From positions 1 through 35,520 of the IMG/VR virus record IMGVR_UViG_3300030106_005215: a stretch of 35,520 nucleotides of DNA, one strand, 5' to 3'. The stretch is from a virus. Below, piece by piece: positions 9,983 through 16,634 of the stretch. Position 1 is the first letter of the stretch; each line of letters starts with the position of its first letter. Both the position numbers and the translations under genes were made by a program. The notes under the pieces were generated by a model. That model searched no databases. It was given only the letters and a program-made list of their open reading frames with translations, and was not told the DNA's origin.

Positions 9983-9997
9983 TGGAAAATTTTTCCA
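9983..9997. promoter_or_regulatory. dyad element, copy 1 of 3, upstream of the fibre operon
   Basis: TGGAAAATTTTTCCA has 7-bp arms around one central base and is preceded on the plus strand by GAA. The same 18-base core (GAATGGAAAAWTTTTCCA) recurs at 23488-23505 and 30473-30490. Each copy lies just upstream of the first gene of a minus-strand unit. On the minus strand a TATAAT sits 13-18 bases before this copy (complement of attata, 10005-10010 area), so the dyad would overlap a transcription start. Operator or phage-specific promoter is the likely role; this is inference. Confidence 0.55.
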
Positions 9998-10011
9998 ATA
10001 GTGTATTATAG

Positions 10012-10371
10012 CTATTCAATCTCAGTTATTTCTATGTCTAAACAACCGGGAGATAGAACTTCTCCTCGTATGATTCTTAGGTCGTCGATCTGCTCATCGT
10101 CTCCAAATATACCAGCATATCCCAACCCATCCAATGCTGCCTTGTTTATATTATCTATATCTCTGCGCCTCTTGTCCGGCATGGTAGCATGAATCACAAG
10201 TCGGAGTCTGTTAAGAAGTGGTAAATCACTAATGTCCAACTGACGAATAGCATAATCAACAGCATCGCGATACTCTCTTCCTCGTTTAGAAATGATGACC
10301 CTCCCTTTAACAGCTCGCCAGTATGTGTTTACACTTGGTGGGTACGGTATTACTAGATTAAGTGTGGTCAT
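10012..10371 (-). CDS. rusA: RusA-family Holliday junction resolvase
   Basis: A 119-aa protein matching the RusA family in length and motifs. It has PYPPSVNTYWR near the N-terminus, and DKRRRDIDNINKAALDGL followed by DDEQIDDL, which carry the conserved catalytic aspartates. RusA dimers cleave four-way DNA junctions symmetrically and so clear recombination or replication intermediates before packaging. Its ATG overlaps the upstream stop (ATGA), so it is translationally coupled to the HNH-like gene. It is the last gene of the long minus-strand recombination operon. Confidence 0.93.
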   Translation of the reverse strand: MTTLNLVIPYPPSVNTYWRAVKGRVIISKRGREYRDAVDYAIRQLDISDLPLLNRLRLVIHATMPDKRRRDIDNINKAALDGLGYAGIFGDDEQIDDLRIIRGEVLSPGCLDIEITEIE

Positions 10372-10763
10372 TTAGGGTGTCCCTCTTTGAGCAGTGTTTT
10401 AACCTCGGCGAGTATTTCCTCAATGGTAACCCGCTTTGGCGCTCGTAGCTCTGGGTCTCTAAGTTTGAGCCAATCTTCTAGGTGGAAGTACTTATCATCG
10501 TATAAGAATTTATAGGCGAGCTGTTTCGGGTGGGGCATGGCAGCAAGATCATCCATGTGGCATTTCTTACAGGCTCTGAAGTAATTGCATTTGTGTGCCC
10601 ATCTATAGTTGGGGGCATGGCTTCTGCGTTCTACTTCATGAGTCTCTAGTGGGAAGCCTCGATACTGTTTACTACCACATACCCAGCATTTAGTTCTCTT
10701 CTTTGCCCAGTGGGTTCGCTGATCCATCAGCTCTTTGATTTCCCTCTTGGTCGGCTTGGGCAT
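10368..10763 (-). CDS. HNH-like zinc-binding nuclease, 131 aa
   Basis: The core has CWVC (residues 26-29), then LETHEVERRSHA and later FRACKKCHMDDL. This is the CxxC...His...CxxCH layout of small phage HNH endonucleases with a structural zinc site. The catalytic His would be in THEVERR and the last His in KKCH. The C-terminal third is a charged helix. The neighbours are RusA and a helicase, so a role in DNA processing or recombination fits. HNH membership is by motif layout only and a non-catalytic zinc protein cannot be excluded. The N-terminus overlaps the upstream small gene by 74 bases; an alternative start at 10727 would shorten this. Confidence 0.7.
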   Translation of the reverse strand: MPKPTKREIKELMDQRTHWAKKRTKCWVCGSKQYRGFPLETHEVERRSHAPNYRWAHKCNYFRACKKCHMDDLAAMPHPKQLAYKFLYDDKYFHLEDWLKLRDPELRAPKRVTIEEILAEVKTLLKEGHPK

Positions 10764-10887
10764 ATTCTTCTTTCATCTCTTGGTATTGCGCCTCAGTATA
10801 CACAACAAGTTCTTTGTCGTCGAAACTATTCTCGTAGAAGACATAATAGTTTTGCCCCTCTTCAGTTACCATCTTCTTCATTAACAT
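10690..10887 (-). CDS. hypothetical acidic protein, 65 aa
   Basis: A small acidic, aromatic-rich protein with no recognised domain. It starts at ATG 10887 (AAGGATGA precedes it) or at one of two further in-frame ATGs within six codons. Both ends overlap neighbours, 26 bases with the upstream gene and 74 with the HNH-like gene. Such overlap is unusual even here, and its C-terminal 25 residues are low-complexity. It is kept because it fills an otherwise empty gap in the operon and has a ribosome site, but it is less certain than its neighbours. Confidence 0.5.
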   Translation of the reverse strand: MLMKKMVTEEGQNYYVFYENSFDDKELVVYTEAQYQEMKEEYAQADQEGNQRADGSANPLGKEEN

Positions 10888-11254
10888 ATGTCATCATCCT
10901 TTCACGTATGGAGTCTAGAGTTGAAATGAAATGTTCGGGGTTATAGTGTGCTGTATTCTTGAGGAGAGTAGAAGATATCTCACACTCCCCTTTGAACACA
11001 ACCTCTCTTAACCTGTTCAGTATTGATTCGATAACTGTTTCACCTGTCTCTTCAACACCGTATGCCTTGAGAAGGCTGTATACACCCTCTTTATTTCCAT
11101 CATATATAGCATCAAGCAGGTAGTAGATACCGTCAGAGCCAGCAACATGGTCAGGTTTTACCCTAAGCTGTAGCATCTCCCTTACCTCATTGCTTCCCAG
11201 TGCACCTCCTATAGCTATTAGCATTAGTGAGTGTTCATTTTCAGATAGTCTCAT
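10862..11254 (-). CDS. hypothetical protein, 130 aa
   Basis: The start at ATG 11254 overlaps the helicase stop as ATGA and has AAGGATGGGCGGACA upstream; the longer frame to 11311 would run into the helicase. The protein is soluble and mainly helical, and resembles a small helical-repeat protein: MRLSENEHSLM, then two or three helix pairs including DGIYYLLDAIYDGNKEGVYS. There is no recognised family. Translational coupling to the helicase suggests the two work together, which is inference. Confidence 0.72.
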   Translation of the reverse strand: MRLSENEHSLMLIAIGGALGSNEVREMLQLRVKPDHVAGSDGIYYLLDAIYDGNKEGVYSLLKAYGVEETGETVIESILNRLREVVFKGECEISSTLLKNTAHYNPEHFISTLDSIRERMMTYVNEEDGN

Positions 11255-12879
11255 TGTCCGCCCATCCTTTCTCTTTTGTCTACCTCTCGTGATATAGCAG
11301 AGCGTAGCCAATCATGTGCTATATATGGCTGCCCTGCTAAGCATCCGTTGAGATACCAACTAGGTACGTCCTCTATTAACATTCCCTTGAACTTACCGAA
11401 CAGCATCCTTGCTCCTCGCTTCTTCTTCCTTACACCAGCTTGAGCTGATGCTGAGTGATCGACACGTATCTTTCTGTACTTAGCAAGAGCTTCTACTCTC
11501 GCTCTCTCGTCCCTCTCATCAGCCTCTCGCTCTTCAGCTAGTTCTTTCTTTGCTTCGAGTAGTGCTTCATCTATATCCTGAAGTTCATCTTTCTCTAGTA
11601 TCCTCTCCCTTGCCCTATTGATTACATCATCACCTAGCTCACCACCCATGACATCAACACTAGTTACTACCTTATGTGCTAGGCTAGCATCTACTAGGTC
11701 AATCATTTTGAAGTGAGGCTTAGCACTCTTAGCTATAGCTTCTCGTCTAGCTTCCGCATCACTGTTAGCAAAGTCAACAACGCCAGCAAGAGGCCGAGTA
11801 CCCCTACCGAAGATCTGAGTATATAACGCTTTAGACTTGGTGGGCCGTGCCATGACGATGCATTCCAAGGCAGGATAGTCCCATCCTGTTGTAAGAATAC
11901 CAACATTGCAAACATGAGTAATACCATAGCTATCTTCTTGAAAGCTTTTGAGTATCTCTCTTCGTCGTTGGGGGGTGCATCTTGTGGTGTCTGATGCGAT
12001 CCAGTCTGCCTTGATTCCATAAGAATCTACTAACCTTTCTGCCACCATCTTGGCTTCGTCAACACTGCTGCAATAGATTACTGTCTTCTTGCCTGACGTT
12101 TCCTTTGCCGTGATATCTGCTATTTCAAATATTGTTTCCCATCTTTCCAGCAAGCTGTTGAGTTCATGTTGATTAAAGTCACGGCCAAATACAGTGCCGG
12201 TAGTTGATACACTACTAAGGTCTAATGACTCTAGTTGAACACAGTCAGTCAGCGCTGGGACGAGCCACCCTTCTGGGACAGCTTCAGTAATTCCGAATTG
12301 ATATACACAATCTTCATAGATATTCCCCATTGATTTCTTGTCGTGTCGTTTTGCTGTAGCGGTAACACCAAGAACCTTGGCACCATCGTTACGATAAAAG
12401 TCTATCACTTCTTTCCAGCCTTTGGTAACTGAGAGGTGCGCCTCGTCAATTATTAATAGGCCAACATCTCTTATCCTTTCATATCTCTTTGGATCTCCTG
12501 CTAGTAAAGTGTCCTTGCTTCCAACAATATATTTAGATCTCCCCCATGGTGTCTCAACTGACCAGTGCTGAGCCTGCTCAACTCCGGGTTGCTCACCAGT
12601 ACGCTGGAATATTTTTTGGGCAGCTTGACCTATCAGTTGTATGTATGGTGCTACCACTAGGCACCTACCTGATTGCCAGTCTTTCATTAGCTGTGTAAAT
12701 ATCTCTGTCTTACCTAGCCCAGTAGCTATCTCAATCAGAACAGAGTCATGCTCCCTGAAGGCATCCTCCACTGTCTCCCTAGCTTCTGTTTGGTACTGTC
12801 GTTCACAAAAATAATTTACTTGTCCCGGCTTTCCACTCCGGTTCGGCTGAGAAAACCCGTCGAATAACAGTTGTTGCAT
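11251..12879 (-). CDS. SF2 DEAH-box helicase, 542 aa
   Basis: An ATP-dependent helicase of superfamily 2, of the type-III-restriction/UvsW/RadD-like kind. It has Walker A ATGLGKTE (K57), the DEAH box IIDEAH (about 144-148), motif III GVTATAKR (about 172-178) and motif VI QIFGRGTRP (about 355-363). After the helicase core there is a charged helical segment, then a C-terminal FGKFKGMLIEDVPSWYL module seen as a small add-on domain in other phage and bacterial proteins. ATG 12879 is chosen because GGAGG lies seven bases upstream; the upstream ATG at 12894 would place that ribosome site inside the gene. A role in recombination or fork processing with ERF, RecE-like nuclease and RusA is likely. Confidence 0.92.
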   Translation of the reverse strand: MQQLLFDGFSQPNRSGKPGQVNYFCERQYQTEARETVEDAFREHDSVLIEIATGLGKTEIFTQLMKDWQSGRCLVVAPYIQLIGQAAQKIFQRTGEQPGVEQAQHWSVETPWGRSKYIVGSKDTLLAGDPKRYERIRDVGLLIIDEAHLSVTKGWKEVIDFYRNDGAKVLGVTATAKRHDKKSMGNIYEDCVYQFGITEAVPEGWLVPALTDCVQLESLDLSSVSTTGTVFGRDFNQHELNSLLERWETIFEIADITAKETSGKKTVIYCSSVDEAKMVAERLVDSYGIKADWIASDTTRCTPQRRREILKSFQEDSYGITHVCNVGILTTGWDYPALECIVMARPTKSKALYTQIFGRGTRPLAGVVDFANSDAEARREAIAKSAKPHFKMIDLVDASLAHKVVTSVDVMGGELGDDVINRARERILEKDELQDIDEALLEAKKELAEEREADERDERARVEALAKYRKIRVDHSASAQAGVRKKKRGARMLFGKFKGMLIEDVPSWYLNGCLAGQPYIAHDWLRSAISREVDKRERMGGQ

Positions 12880-13697
12880 CCTGCACCTCCACACTTGTCA
12901 CACTCTTCTGATGGTTCACATTGCTTGAATATATCTTCAGCTTCCCTCAATAGAGTTTGATACCTCGTTTGTTTAGTAGCAATATACGCCCCCCTGATAG
13001 GGTCGGTGCATATATCATCCATGTCTCTAATGATGCGTTGTATATCCAACACAGCTCTTCGGTATGGGACAGCCATGTTAGTGAGGTTGTCTGAATCAGG
13101 TAGTGCCTTGGATATGCTGGGAGATTTGCCAGTCTTAACCTTACGTACTACCTTCTGCTGGTCATCACCACTAACCTTAGCAAGCATCTTTGCTTCGGAC
13201 TTTGTTATAGATACTCCACCATTAAGTATCTCTTTGCGCACCTCCTGCTCCATGCTGTCTAAATTCTTAGCGAAGTTAATATCATTGCGGATAGTGCGAG
13301 ATGTCACCCCATTACTGTCAGCTACACGCTTAACTACATTCATCCGGTTCACACCTTTGGATGATGTCTTCAGAACTATCTGCCCCCTGATGTAACTCAT
13401 CTCATGTTGCGTAAGATTACGCCTACCATACTGGTTCTGTATGATCCACATCTTAGCCTCATGCTCATTATCAAACTCCATCCGGTGGATGGTGAATGGT
13501 ATGTCATGCTCAGTGCAGATGTTGTACCTGTTGTGTCCATCTATGATGGTGTCATCCCATACCACAATAGGATCAATAGCCCTCCCCTCTTCAATAATAT
13601 TTTCTTCTAGTGTCTTGTATTCATCCTTTGATAGCTTACGCATCAAGTCTCGGAATACATTATTGATTGTCAAAGTAGCTTGGCTCTCTACCGCCAT
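12816..13697 (-). CDS. ParB/sulfiredoxin-like protein with C-terminal zinc motif, 293 aa
   Basis: The N-terminus has the ParB-type fold signature: DPIVVWDDTIIDGHNRYNIC (about 42-61) contains the 'GHNRY' motif that corresponds to the nucleotide-binding GxxR region of ParB/Srx proteins. A helix-turn-helix follows (VADSNGVTSRTIRNDINFA, about 125-143). The C-terminus carries CDKCGGAGCNNC (about 269-280), a DnaJ-like zinc motif unusual for this family. In phages, such proteins act as DNA-binding regulators, nucleases or partition proteins; which applies here is unclear. The helicase start lies inside its 3' end, so the two are coupled. The start at 13697 overlaps the upstream gene by 38 bases. Confidence 0.8.
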   Translation of the reverse strand: MAVESQATLTINNVFRDLMRKLSKDEYKTLEENIIEEGRAIDPIVVWDDTIIDGHNRYNICTEHDIPFTIHRMEFDNEHEAKMWIIQNQYGRRNLTQHEMSYIRGQIVLKTSSKGVNRMNVVKRVADSNGVTSRTIRNDINFAKNLDSMEQEVRKEILNGGVSITKSEAKMLAKVSGDDQQKVVRKVKTGKSPSISKALPDSDNLTNMAVPYRRAVLDIQRIIRDMDDICTDPIRGAYIATKQTRYQTLLREAEDIFKQCEPSEECDKCGGAGCNNCYSTGFLSRTGVESRDK

Positions 13698-13875
13698 TGG
13701 CTTTCAGCTCCTCTTTACGTGATGAATAGATGAGACGGAGGACTTCCTTGGTTTTCTCTCCGTAGTTAGATGCCTTGATCCCTCGGGCTACCTCATGCAG
13801 ATCATCTAGGGTTTCGGCATTGTTAATAGCTTCAGCGACTACAGCCACTGCTAGAGTGTTGATGAACTCTGACAT
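13660..13875 (-). CDS. hypothetical protein, 71 aa
   Basis: A small soluble helical protein. The N-terminal 30 residues form an amphipathic Ala-rich helix and the C-terminus is charged. Its ATG overlaps the ERF stop codon (TAATG), and a purine-rich ribosome site (AGGAGGT) lies just upstream. There is no recognisable family. Its place between ERF and the ParB-like gene suggests an accessory role in recombination, by position only. Confidence 0.7.
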   Translation of the reverse strand: MSEFINTLAVAVVAEAINNAETLDDLHEVARGIKASNYGEKTKEVLRLIYSSRKEELKANGGREPSYFDNQ

Positions 13876-14489
13876 TAACCTACCTCCTGTAGCTTGTTCT
13901 TGTAAACATTATTCAAGTCATCAAGTTGTTCACCTGAGAACTCAGCACTATCATATGACTGGATCTTCTCCATCATTTCATCTAGCTCCTCCTTGCTCTG
14001 GCATTTAGATAGTGCCGTAACAGCACGGCTGACATAGTAGGAGTTATCCTTATCTCTTGACTGGACTACAGCATCAGGATCATCACCTGTTTCAATGAGG
14101 AAGAACTCTCGCAGTGCATACTTCTTAGCTAGTGTCATAGCTTTGGATGCACGTTTATCTCCACCATCACTAGCCTCTGCATATACCTTGACTATCCTCA
14201 CCTCTCCACTGTCTATATGTTCAAAGGCAAACTCCCTTACCCCAAGGATTAATGAGGCACGGTTACCATTGTTAGTTGTGTAGTCTTCTGTTGAATATAT
14301 ATCAGAGCCAACAGGATACATGACTATCCCGTGCTCTATCATGCTTGGCCTTAGCTGTGCAATAAGCTCAGCTTCACCAGCGTAGGTGTAGCCATACTTG
14401 CCATTACCAACCTTCCCTTTCTTCTGTACATATCCAACGTCCTTCATTACTGCTAGCTGTGCAGCTGGTAGTGATTCATGTTTACTCAT
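13875..14489 (-). CDS. erf: ERF-family single-strand annealing protein, 204 aa
   Basis: It matches the ERF family, phage annealing proteins that pair complementary single strands and promote genome circularisation. Visible features are KYGYTYAGEAELIAQLRPSM (about 31-50) and the diagnostic block DGGDKRASKAMTLAKKYALR followed by FFLIETGDDPDA (about 108-140). The C-terminus is a charged linker and helix. ATG 14489 overlaps the stop of the preceding 50-codon gene as ATGA. It lies with a RecE-like exonuclease gene upstream in the same operon, so this is a complete exonuclease-annealase pair. Confidence 0.92.
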   Translation of the reverse strand: MSKHESLPAAQLAVMKDVGYVQKKGKVGNGKYGYTYAGEAELIAQLRPSMIEHGIVMYPVGSDIYSTEDYTTNNGNRASLILGVREFAFEHIDSGEVRIVKVYAEASDGGDKRASKAMTLAKKYALREFFLIETGDDPDAVVQSRDKDNSYYVSRAVTALSKCQSKEELDEMMEKIQSYDSAEFSGEQLDDLNNVYKNKLQEVG

Positions 14490-14638
14490 TCTTCAATCTC
14501 CTCAACTTTCATTTCATATTCACCAGATTGTAACCATTCAATCATGCAGGTTCCCGCTTCCTCCTTTGCTTCTTCTTCTGTTTCTGCAAAGTTTGTGATG
14601 CAGATGTTAGATAGTGTTACAGCATATGTTTTACTCAT
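14486..14638 (-). CDS. small hypothetical protein, 50 aa
   Basis: A 50-codon gene between ERF and the next small gene. It starts ATG 14638 with GAGGAG nine bases upstream, reads MSKTYAVTLSNICITNF followed by an acidic segment, and ends in TGA overlapping the ERF ATG. It has a beta-strand then acidic-helix pattern and no recognised family. Its first three codons (ATG AGT AAA) overlap the stop of the upstream gene in the octamer ATGAGTAA, the same junction used at two other gene borders here. Confidence 0.7.
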   Translation of the reverse strand: MSKTYAVTLSNICITNFAETEEEAKEEAGTCMIEWLQSGEYEMKVEEIEE

Positions 14639-14828
14639 CTTCCATCTCCTCTTCTGCTACGACCCACTCAACGAGGTCGATATGTTTATCTTCCGACAGT
14701 GCAGCAGACATAGCTTGATTGACTACATGCACCTCATCTTCACCATGAAATATCATCTCATTTAAGAAGTTCTCTCCGTGATGACGATATCCAATTGAAT
14801 ACTTTTTAAGTGTTCTAGGATTACTCAT
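14631..14828 (-). CDS. small hypothetical protein, 65 aa
   Basis: A soluble protein of 65 residues with a basic N-terminus and a strongly acidic C-terminus (VAEEEMEDE). Its pattern (KYSIGYRHHGENFL...DEVHVVNQAMSAAL...IDLVEWVV) resembles the next 50-aa protein and other short beta-alpha proteins in phage operons, possibly a paralogous pair. Its ATG overlaps the RecE-like stop within ATGAGTAA. No function is known. Confidence 0.72.
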   Translation of the reverse strand: MSNPRTLKKYSIGYRHHGENFLNEMIFHGEDEVHVVNQAMSAALSEDKHIDLVEWVVAEEEMEDE

Positions 14829-15636
14829 TGTTAATCATGTCCTCCAAGTTAATGACCTGACCCCATCCATCAGTGTGCCAGTCATCTTGAGATACACACC
14901 AATTGATACGGTCTAAAGTTTGATAGTTAATCATCCGTGCTTGACCCATCATCTCTTCTGGTATTTCAAACACGAGTGTTTCGTATGGTGGAAAGTTTCT
15001 TACCACTATGAATATGAATCTCTCAGCATCAAACACATCACAGTAGTGTGCTGCTTGGAACTGATATCCATATTTGTATATGGCATCCTTGGCAAACTGA
15101 ACTCCCAAGTGTTGCCGTGTTGTCTTGAAGTCCACTAGTATCCCACGGTCGGAGAAGTCTGCGTCACACATGGCCTTGCATTCCATCCCCTGAATATTTT
15201 TAATGCCCACCACTTCGTTTCTTTCCACTGTTAAGTCGGTGGCATATCCGGCAGCGGCAGGGTTAGCATACACAGAGTCTTTCATCCTCATCACCATGTC
15301 CATTTCTTCTGGTGACAGAACGATCTTCCCTTCGTTTATCTCTCTAAACTCAGCCATCCATTCACGATGAGCCTTAAGCCTCATGTTCACTGGGTCTCCC
15401 TTGATGGTGACAGGTGTGACAACCGCACTCTCACTGAACACATCAAAGTCAGCCATGATTAAATGGAAGGCTGACCCTATACGCATAGCATCTGAAGGTG
15501 ATGATGGCCTGATACTTCTCTTTATGTGGGTGTGATAGAAAGTCCAAGGCCCTTTATCCCTGAAGTCTTTCATCATTGAGTTAGATATCTCAGGCCGTGC
15601 AAAGTATTCTTCCTGAGAGATGCTAAGCTTCTCCAT
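14821..15636 (-). CDS. RecE-like exonuclease (PD-(D/E)XK superfamily), 271 aa
   Basis: This is the exodeoxyribonuclease VIII-type PDDEXK domain. GSAFHL places the conserved His at 58, ECKAMCDADF supplies the first acidic residue (D158 or D160), ILVDFKTT gives D169 and K171, and YQFQAAHY gives the downstream Gln (Q194). Such enzymes digest one strand of double-stranded DNA from ends and produce the substrate for an annealase such as ERF, encoded two small genes downstream. The length of 271 aa matches phage stand-alone RecE nuclease domains. The start overlaps the upstream gene by 14 bases. Confidence 0.88.
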   Translation of the reverse strand: MEKLSISQEEYFARPEISNSMMKDFRDKGPWTFYHTHIKRSIRPSSPSDAMRIGSAFHLIMADFDVFSESAVVTPVTIKGDPVNMRLKAHREWMAEFREINEGKIVLSPEEMDMVMRMKDSVYANPAAAGYATDLTVERNEVVGIKNIQGMECKAMCDADFSDRGILVDFKTTRQHLGVQFAKDAIYKYGYQFQAAHYCDVFDAERFIFIVVRNFPPYETLVFEIPEEMMGQARMINYQTLDRINWCVSQDDWHTDGWGQVINLEDMINNE

Positions 15637-15844
15637 CTATAGTCCTCCTTATAATTTCAATCTCGTACATGATATCTGGCATATGCTCTAGGCTCACTAC
15701 GTACTCACTATCCAGTGCACGCCCAGCCATATCCATTTCAACATCATCTAAGATGTCGTAGGTTAGATCTTTGAACAGGTAAATGTGTGTCTCTAAGACC
15801 TTGCCACTAGGGGCTGACACTGCAAATCTAAATCCGTGTTTCAT
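15623..15844 (-). CDS. hypothetical protein, 73 aa
   Basis: A small soluble acidic protein with alternating strands and helices and no known domain. Its ATG overlaps the stop of the alpha-CTD-like gene as ATGA (15841-15844), so the two are translationally coupled. A GTGGAAA stretch is the only ribosome-site candidate. It lies at the transition from the regulatory cassette to the recombination genes. Confidence 0.68.
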   Translation of the reverse strand: MKHGFRFAVSAPSGKVLETHIYLFKDLTYDILDDVEMDMAGRALDSEYVVSLEHMPDIMYEIEIIRRTIDGEA

Positions 15845-16206
15845 TTTCCACGGCGGATAGTTATCTCATCCGTTAAAATTCTTTTAATCTCCGCCACTCC
15901 CTTGGGGCCACATCCCTGTACCCGTTGCATTAAATATTGTTCATCCACTCCGGCCATGTCTCCTATGGTTAGGAACCCAGCACGCTCTAGTGCATTAACA
16001 ATCCTGTCATCCAGCTCTGTCTGAGCTAGAGGTTTACTAAATAGTGGTGACTTTTCTACCTTCTGCATGGATAGCTCTGCTTCATCAAGGCATAGGTGTG
16101 CTGCCTCAAACCTACCAGACTTGAGCAAGTGGAATACTCTGTCAGCGTATAGCTTTGCATCCCACTCAGTCATCGAGAATGACGTTGACTTGTAGTTCAT
16201 CCTCAT
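15841..16206 (-). CDS. RNA polymerase alpha-CTD-like protein, 121 aa
   Basis: Residues about 57-113 read as a bacterial RNA polymerase alpha-subunit C-terminal domain (helix-hairpin-helix): LDDRIVNALERAGFLTIGDM and then GCGPKGVAEIKRIL. The residues that contact DNA in E. coli alpha-CTD have clear counterparts: R68 for R265, N71 for N268, G100 for G296 and K102 for K298. The N-terminal 55 residues are a separate helical region with no alpha-NTD. This is therefore a stand-alone DNA-binding module, not a polymerase subunit. It could redirect host polymerase or bind UP-element-like DNA. It overlaps csrA by 41 bases; a shorter start at 16173 is possible and neither start has a strong ribosome site. 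Confidence 0.82.
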   Translation of the reverse strand: MRMNYKSTSFSMTEWDAKLYADRVFHLLKSGRFEAAHLCLDEAELSMQKVEKSPLFSKPLAQTELDDRIVNALERAGFLTIGDMAGVDEQYLMQRVQGCGPKGVAEIKRILTDEITIRRGK

Positions 16207-16372
16207 TATCCAGTAGTTCGTTGCGTAATATGGTTACACTTGATGGTGCCTCGATAGATATTGAGCAGCGTTTAGAACCCTCGTTCCTTATCTTCTCAAT
16301 GGTTATCGTGACACTAGTGTCCCCATCTTCTAGTGTTATTGACTCGCCTTCTCTTCTAGATAGTACTAGCAT
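16166..16372 (-). CDS. csrA: CsrA-family RNA-binding translational regulator, 68 aa
   Basis: The N-terminus MLVLSRREGESITL is the CsrA signature, and IEAPSSVTILRNEL carries the second RNA-binding arginine (R50, equivalent to R44). L4 and R6 are also present. CsrA dimers bind GGA motifs in mRNA leaders and block or stabilise transcripts, so a phage copy could reprogram host metabolism or phase phage gene expression. The acidic C-terminal tail (residues 52-68) is somewhat longer than usual. The start overlaps the HTH gene's end by 17 bases; the stop lies inside the alpha-CTD-like gene. Family assignment is firm and targets are unknown. Confidence 0.93.
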   Translation of the reverse strand: MLVLSRREGESITLEDGDTSVTITIEKIRNEGSKRCSISIEAPSSVTILRNELLDNEDELQVNVILDD

Positions 16373-16571
16373 CTTCTTCCTTCCTTGGCCTACCAGCCTT
16401 TCGTCTGGTTAATTGATATTGAGATACTTCTTCCTTGTCTATGAACCATATGCCCGAGGACATCCGATGTCCATCAAGTTCACCGGCTCTTAGTAGCTGT
16501 CGTACTCGGCTACTAGTTACCCCAAGTATTTCAGCTGTGTCTTTTGTAGATAGATAATCTTCAATAGTCAT
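16356..16571 (-). CDS. small HTH regulator with AT-hook-like tail, 71 aa
   Basis: A winged-helix/excisionase-type DNA-binding domain (MerR-like 'helix-turn-helix 17' kind): YLSTKDTAEILGVTSSRVRQ, followed by LLRAGELDGHRMSSGIWFI and DKEEV. The C-terminus RRKAGRPRK is an AT-hook-like minor-groove motif. It is the first gene of the long minus operon. Its promoter places the start of transcription at or next to the ATG, and there is no ribosome site, so the mRNA is probably leaderless, as for lambda cI from its maintenance promoter. A repressor or switch role at the divergent 16.6-kb promoter is a reasonable inference; excisionase is the alternative. Confidence 0.85.
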   Translation of the reverse strand: MTIEDYLSTKDTAEILGVTSSRVRQLLRAGELDGHRMSSGIWFIDKEEVSQYQLTRRKAGRPRKEEDASTI

Positions 16572-16577
16572 GGTATA

Positions 16578-16605
16578 ATTCTACCGTGAACGGAATAATT
16601 GTCAA
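16578..16605 (-). promoter_or_regulatory. sigma-70-type promoter of the regulator-recombination operon
   Basis: On the minus strand TTGACA (16605-16600, perfect -35) is followed after 16 bases by TAGAAT (16583-16578, five of six matches). The ATG of the HTH gene begins seven bases after the -10 box, where transcription should start, so the transcript is predicted to be leaderless. Confidence 0.75.
16584..16593. promoter_or_regulatory. candidate operator between the -35 and -10 boxes
   Basis: CCGTGAACGG, an inverted repeat CCGT/ACGG with two central bases, sits inside the promoter spacer and is flanked by further partly symmetric AATT sequences. A protein bound here would block the minus promoter and could affect the divergent plus-strand cassette. 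The HTH protein encoded next to it is the obvious candidate. Confidence 0.45.
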
Positions 16606-16634
16606 ACAGTTTATTGATTAGAATGGAATGTATT

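Noticed and set aside
11733-12020. 95-codon frame inside the helicase gene with two hydrophobic stretches, suggestive of a small membrane protein
   Set aside because: No ribosome site, and the overlying helicase frame here holds conserved motifs (TTGWD, QIFGRGTRP), so the second frame is likely a shadow. Unlike the frame at 20076-20462, it has no independent support.
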